From: an uncultured Kiloniellales bacterium
GTDB lineage: Bacteria; Pseudomonadota; Alphaproteobacteria; Kiloniellales; JAKSDN01
Direction of reading: 5' to 3'
DNA length: 10,137 nucleotides
Assembly (NCBI GenBank): GCA_937974415.1
Contig: CALJXB010000104.1
Coordinates: forward strand, 1-10,137
Shown here: positions 6,697-10,137 of the stretch, one piece after another
Position numbering within the stretch: the first letter of the stretch is position 1
Layout: each line of letters opens with the position of its first letter
Position numbers and translations under genes: made by a program
The notes under the pieces: model-generated
Seen by the model: only the letters and a program-made list of their open reading frames with translations
Told to the model about the DNA's origin: nothing
Databases searched by the model: none

Positions 6697-7896
6697 TCAC
6701 GAGGGGCCCGCAGGGCGCTGCCCGGCGAAATAGTCGTCGATCGCCTTGACGATCGCCTGGCTGATTTTGCGGCGATGGGCATCCGAGCGCAAAAGCTTTT
6801 CTTCCGACTTGTTGGAGAGATAACCCACCTCCACCAGAACCGACGGCACGGTCGGCGACTTGAGCACCGCGAAACCGGCCGAACGGTGGGTGTTCCGCAC
6901 AACCGGCCCGACGGCGCGAAACTGATTAACCAGAGTATTGGCGAAGCCCTTGGACTGGTTCATGGTCTCACGTTGCGCGAGATCGATTAAAATCTTGCTT
7001 ACGGCCTCGGGCTGGTCCGAGAGGTCGATGCCGGCGATGGCGTCGGCCTTGTTCTCCTTGGCCGCCAGGGCTGCGGCTTCCGCGTCCGAGGCTTTCTCGG
7101 ACAGGGTATAGACCGCCGCCCCGCGCAGGTCGCGCTTGCGGTGGGAGTTGGCGTGAAGCGAGACGAAAAGGCCCGCGCCGCTGTTCTGGGCATAGGCGAT
7201 GCGGTCGCGTAGGCGGATGAAAACGTCCCCCTCCCGGGTCATCTGCACCCGATAGCGCCCGCTGGCCTCGATCTGCCGCTTGAGCTCCTTGGCATAGGCC
7301 AGCACCAGGGTCTTCTCGTAGACCCCGGTCCGGCTGATGGCGCCAGGATCGACGCCGCCATGGCCGGCATCGATGACGATGACCGGGCGGCTGTCTCCCT
7401 CGGGCTTGGGCGGGGCCAAGGGAAGCGCCGCCTGTTGCGACCGCGGCAAGGGCGGGTTGGATACCAGCGGGGTGCGCGCCCGGGCAAAATAGGCTTCGCG
7501 GCTGATCGGCTTCAGGTCGATGACCAGGCGGTGGCCATGGCCGTTGTTGGGCGGCAGGGTGAAGACCGTGTCGAGATCCACCGGCTGAGTGACATCGAGC
7601 ACGACCCGGCTGGTGCCCGGCGCGAACAGCCCGTAGCGCAGCGCCTGCACCAAGCCGCCGCGCTCGACGTCCCGGCGCGGGCCGAGCCGCCAATCGAGGG
7701 CCGGCAGATCGATCACGACGCGAAACGGATCGGGCAGAGTAAACGCGCGATAGGCCGGCAGCTCGGTCAACTCCAGCACGAAACGAGTCTTGTCGGGGTG
7801 AACCCCGATTCGCACGTCCGTTACACTCGACTTCGCGAGCGCCAGAGAGCTGCTCAGGACCAGGGCGGCGAGGGCGATAAGAACGCGTGCCATCAT
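6697..7896 (-). CDS. amiC: Periplasmic N-acetylmuramoyl-L-alanine amidase (AmiC type)
   Basis: A zinc amidase of 399 residues that cuts the bond between N-acetylmuramic acid and the peptide stem, used in splitting septal peptidoglycan. The N-terminus (MMARVLIALAALVLSSSLALA) is a clear signal peptide with likely cleavage after ALA at 21. An AMIN-type domain spans about 24-130 (VTDVRIGVHPDKTRFVLEL... LVIDLKP), expected to guide the protein to the septum or wall. A proline-rich linker follows at about 145-168. The Amidase_3 domain has the ligands His179 (DAGHGG), Glu194 (VYEKTLVL) and His248 (SLHANS), and the catalytic Glu356 (LVEVGYLSN). ATG 7896 or the adjacent ATG 7893 is the likely start; a TTG at 7905 would add three residues, and no strong ribosome site distinguishes them. 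It is the first gene of the amiC-mrcA-prfB series and divergent from rne. Confidence 0.94.
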   Translation of the reverse strand: MMARVLIALAALVLSSSLALAKSSVTDVRIGVHPDKTRFVLELTELPAYRAFTLPDPFRVVIDLPALDWRLGPRRDVERGGLVQALRYGLFAPGTSRVVLDVTQPVDLDTVFTLPPNNGHGHRLVIDLKPISREAYFARARTPLVSNPPLPRSQQAALPLAPPKPEGDSRPVIVIDAGHGGVDPGAISRTGVYEKTLVLAYAKELKRQIEASGRYRVQMTREGDVFIRLRDRIAYAQNSGAGLFVSLHANSHRKRDLRGAAVYTLSEKASDAEAAALAAKENKADAIAGIDLSDQPEAVSKILIDLAQRETMNQSKGFANTLVNQFRAVGPVVRNTHRSAGFAVLKSPTVPSVLVEVGYLSNKSEEKLLRSDAHRRKISQAIVKAIDDYFAGQRPAGPS

Positions 7897-7927
7897 CTCA
7901 TTCAAACGACAAAATCTTCAACATCTA

Positions 7928-7943
7928 GCACAAATACTTGTGC
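7928..7943. promoter_or_regulatory. 16-base dyad between amiC and rne with nearby -10-like box
   Basis: GCACAA-ATAC-TTGTGC is a perfect six-base inverted repeat with a four-base spacer, 32 bases upstream of the amiC start. On the minus strand TATAGT (7954-7949), five of six matches to a -10 box, would start transcription near 7942, so the dyad would form a hairpin at the very 5' end of the amiC transcript. It could instead be a repressor operator. No clear -35 is seen. Confidence 0.4.
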
Positions 7944-8063
7944 CAACTACTATATTTGCCCCCAATGGGTACGCCACCCCGTTATCCTGTAACCGGAGCA
8001 GCGGCGCATTGCAACGGCGTTCGTTCGGCCGCAGGCATTTTTGCCTGGGCCGGTGCAAAGCAA

Positions 8064-8092
8064 TTGCAGGACGGCCCCACGCATCCTATTGT
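8064..8092 (+). promoter_or_regulatory. rne: Candidate sigma-70 promoter for rne
   Basis: TTGCAG (8064-8069), exactly 17 bases, then TATTGT (8087-8092). Each hexamer matches four of six consensus bases, and the spacing is ideal. A start near 8099 would give a leader of about 370 bases, similar to the long E. coli rne leader. The -35 overlaps a small inverted repeat TGCAA-AGCAA-TTGCA (8054-8068) that could bind a regulator. Confidence 0.45.
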
Positions 8093-8098
8093 ATTTGT

Positions 8099-8469
8099 AT
8101 CGCCGCTCGGCGCCGTCGATCCTGTCCGTCTTCACCGATGGGCAGCAGGAGAGGTGGCGTCATGCTTCCGGCCTGTCGGCTTTGGCAACCTTGCCGATTT
8201 CCTTAATCCGGCCGCGACGCGCAGGCGAACAATCACCGCCGGCGGGCGACCGTATCGCCGGTGCCCCGGTCCGGGAACGGCAAACGGCCGAGCCGAGCCG
8301 GGGATTATTCGACCACCCCTTGATGCGTCACCAGACGTTAGGGCTGACATGAACACGAAACGGGTCTTGCATCGCAAAAGCTCCACACCGGGCAGCGACC
8401 GGACCCGTCACGCGCCGCGGATCACGCCTTGCGTGACCTCCGCCGAGCGCGCTGGGGAGCTCCATCTGA
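8099..8469 (+). promoter_or_regulatory. rne: Long 5' leader of rne with GC-rich hairpins
   Basis: This 371-base stretch has no convincing gene. The frames open across it give Arg- and Pro-rich products of no recognisable family. Candidate structures are GGCGA-CCGTA-TCGCC (8245-8259), an alternative bulged stem CACC...GGTG enclosing GGCG...CGCC (8234-8263), and a distant CCCCGG...CCGGGG pairing (8264-8303). In E. coli RNase E binds hairpins in its own long leader and cleaves the message, keeping its level constant. The same role here is inferred from position and length only; I see no conserved element. Confidence 0.4.
8422..8436 (+). other. rne: Hairpin just upstream of the rne ribosome binding site
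   Basis: TCACGC-CTT-GCGTGA is a perfect six-base-pair stem with a three-base loop. It ends 17 bases before the GGGGAG at 8454-8459. The position suits control of translation or an RNase E cleavage guide, but function is inference. Confidence 0.45.
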
Positions 8470-10137
8470 ATGGCAAAACGTATGATCATCGATGCCAACC
8501 ACCCGGAAGAAACGCGGGTGGTTGTGCTATCCGGCAAGCGAATCGAAGAATTCGACTACGAAACGGCAGCGAGGTCGCAGCTTAAAGGCAACATTTACCT
8601 GGCAAAAATCACCCGGGTCGAACCTTCGCTGCAAGCCGCCTTCGTCGAATACGGCGGCAACCGACACGGTTTCCTGCCGTTTTCCGAGATTCATCCCGAC
8701 TATTACAAAATTCCGATCGCCGACCGCGCGGCCCTGGCGGCCGAAGAGGCGGCCCTGCGCAATGACGGCCTGGGCGAGGAGGACATCGACGCCGCGGACG
8801 ATGGGGGCGGCAACGGGACTGGCAATGGCCGGGCCATCTCAGAGGAGGTGCCCTGTGAGCCGGCCGAGGCGGCGCCGGACGACCCCGGCGACCATCTCGA
8901 CGACGACCCGGGCGAGGGTCTTGGCGACGAAACCGCCAAAGAGCCCGCTGATGAGCCCGACCAGGACGCGGCCGACGTACGGACCAACGAGGTCGAGCAG
9001 GTCGACGTAGAACCTCGCGTCGACACGGTCGGCGGCGACGAGATCGAGGATCAGCGCCGACGCCGCGCCAAGCTGCTGCGCCGCTACAAGATCCAGGAAG
9101 TCATCAAGCGCCGGCAAGTGATCCTGGTGCAGGTCTCCAAGGAGGAGCGCGGCACCAAGGGCGCCGCCTTGACCACCTATCTGTCCCTCGCCGGGCGGTA
9201 CTGCGTCTTGATGCCCAATACGGCGCGCGGCGGCGGTATCAGCCGCAAGATCGGCAGCGCCAACGATCGCCGGCGCCTGAAGAGCATTCTCGGCGAACTG
9301 AAGATCCCGGACGGCATGGCGGTGATCGTGCGCACCGCCGGCTCGCAGCGCAGCAAGGCGGAGATCCGGCGCGATTACGAATACCTCATGCGCCTGTGGG
9401 ACGAGATCCGCCAGACCACCCTGAAGTCGACCGCGCCTTGCCTGATCCATGAAGAAGCCAACCTGATCAAGCGCTCGATCCGGGACCTCTACAGCCGCGA
9501 CATGGACGAGGTCTGGGTCCAGGGCGAGGCCGGCTACAAGACGGCCAAGGCCTTCATGCGCAGCCTCATGCCGAGCCACGCGAAGAAGGTCCAGCAGTTC
9601 AAGGATCAGTCCACGCCGATCTTCCACCACCACCAGGTGGAAGGCCAACTGGAAGCCATGCACAGCCCGACCGTACAGCTGAAGTCGGGCGGCTACATCG
9701 TGCTCAACCAGACCGAGGCCTTGGTCGCGATCGACGTCAATTCGGGCCGTGCGACCCGCGAGCGCCACATCGAGGAAACGGCGCTCAAGACCAACCGGGA
9801 AGCCGCCGAGGAGGTGGCGCGCCAGCTGCGCCTCAGAGACCTGGCCGGGCTCGTCGTGGTCGATTTCATCGACATGGAGGAGTCCAGGCACAACCGAGAC
9901 GTCGAGCGCAGACTGAAGGAAGCCATGCGCTCCGACCGGGCGCGCATCCAGCTCGGCCGAGTCAGTCCCTTCGGCCTGCTGGAATTGTCGCGCCAGCGCT
10001 TGCGGCCCAGCCTGTTCGAAAGCTCGACGGAAATGTGCCCGCGGTGCGGCGGCACCGGACACGTCCGTTCGGTCAATTCGAGCGCGCTTGCGGTCTTGCG
10101 CAGCCTCGAGGAGGAGGGCTTGCGCGGCCGCGAGGAC
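8470..10137 (+). CDS. rne: Ribonuclease E, N-terminal catalytic part (cut by right edge)
   Basis: RNase E makes the first cuts in mRNA decay and processes rRNA and tRNA precursors, usually as the scaffold of the degradosome. The frame is open for 556 codons. The start MAKRMIIDANHPEETRV matches the family, with GGGGAG at 8454-8459. The S1 domain begins near 36 (SQLKGNIYLAKI) and resumes near 205 (YKIQEVIKRRQVILVQVSKEE); between them lies an acidic insertion of about 104 residues (91-194) with 37 Asp/Glu and 5 Arg/Lys. The 5'-monophosphate sensor pair is Arg288-Thr289, matching E. coli Arg169-Thr170. Catalytic magnesium ligands are Asp422 (IDVNSGR) and Asp465 (VDFIDM), matching Asp303 and Asp346. 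The zinc-link cysteines are Cys523 and Cys526 (CPRCGGTG). RNase G is less likely, given the insertion and context. The C-terminal degradosome scaffold lies outside the window. Confidence 0.96.
   Translation, partial: MAKRMIIDANHPEETRVVVLSGKRIEEFDYETAARSQLKGNIYLAKITRVEPSLQAAFVEYGGNRHGFLPFSEIHPDYYKIPIADRAALAAEEAALRNDGLGEEDIDAADDGGGNGTGNGRAISEEVPCEPAEAAPDDPGDHLDDDPGEGLGDETAKEPADEPDQDAADVRTNEVEQVDVEPRVDTVGGDEIEDQRRRRAKLLRRYKIQEVIKRRQVILVQVSKEERGTKGAALTTYLSLAGRYCVLMPNTARGGGISRKIGSANDRRRLKSILGELKIPDGMAVIVRTAGSQRSKAEIRRDYEYLMRLWDEIRQTTLKSTAPCLIHEEANLIKRSIRDLYSRDMDEVWVQGEAGYKTAKAFMRSLMPSHAKKVQQFKDQSTPIFHHHQVEGQLEAMHSPTVQLKSGGYIVLNQTEALVAIDVNSGRATRERHIEETALKTNREAAEEVARQLRLRDLAGLVVVDFIDMEESRHNRDVERRLKEAMRSDRARIQLGRVSPFGLLELSRQRLRPSLFESSTEMCPRCGGTGHVRSVNSSALAVLRSLEEEGLRGRED

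Noticed and set aside
7938..8585. Plus-strand frame of 215 codons across the amiC-rne gap
   Set aside because: Arg/Pro/Ala-rich, no ribosome site at its start, and it overlaps the rne promoter and start. More likely leader DNA; only the internal ATG at 8349 is kept as a low-interest candidate.
8839..10062. Minus-strand frame of 407 codons
   Set aside because: Exact shadow of the RNase E catalytic core, whose active-site residues are all present in the plus-strand frame.

Overview
The window is GC-rich, mostly coding DNA. It looks like a chromosomal segment of an alphaproteobacterium, plausibly Rhodospirillales-like. The main reasons are the divergent block rne | amiC-mrcA-prfB, an arrangement I recall as common in Alphaproteobacteria, an RNase E with a long acidic insertion in its S1 domain, and an RF2 with SPY in place of SPF. 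This assignment is an inference from gene order and protein features; no search was run.

Left part (1-2814). Two overlapping minus-strand genes encode a small membrane-anchored protein with an SAWKGGGMGMFA motif and the N-terminus of a multi-pass membrane protein that runs off the left edge. Divergent from them are two plus-strand genes. One is a DUF455 ferritin-like protein with a complete di-iron ligand pattern. The other is a CmcJ/NvfI-type non-haem iron oxygenase homologue preceded by an exact AGGAGG. An AT-rich 151-base gap with a GAAA-capped hairpin separates the last two.

Middle part (2875-7896, minus strand). amiC (periplasmic N-acetylmuramoyl-L-alanine amidase), mrcA (class A penicillin-binding protein 1a) and prfB (peptide chain release factor 2) follow each other in transcription order. 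The first two make and cut peptidoglycan. prfB carries the classical programmed +1 frameshift (AGGAGG, then CTT TGA C), so its reading frame is split and the start is easily misannotated.

Right part (7897-10137). A 573-base divergent regulatory region separates amiC from rne. It contains a 16-base dyad near a TATAGT box for amiC, a plausible sigma-70 promoter for rne (TTGCAG-17-TATTGT), and a roughly 370-base rne leader with GC-rich hairpins. A long leader fits the idea of rne autoregulation, known from E. coli. rne is open at the right edge; 556 codons are present, including the whole catalytic core.

No tRNA, rRNA, CRISPR array, insertion sequence or prophage signal was seen. The region reads as ordinary core genome on the right and a small accessory-looking oxygenase/ferritin-like cluster on the left. 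I found no clear evidence of a wholly new system.
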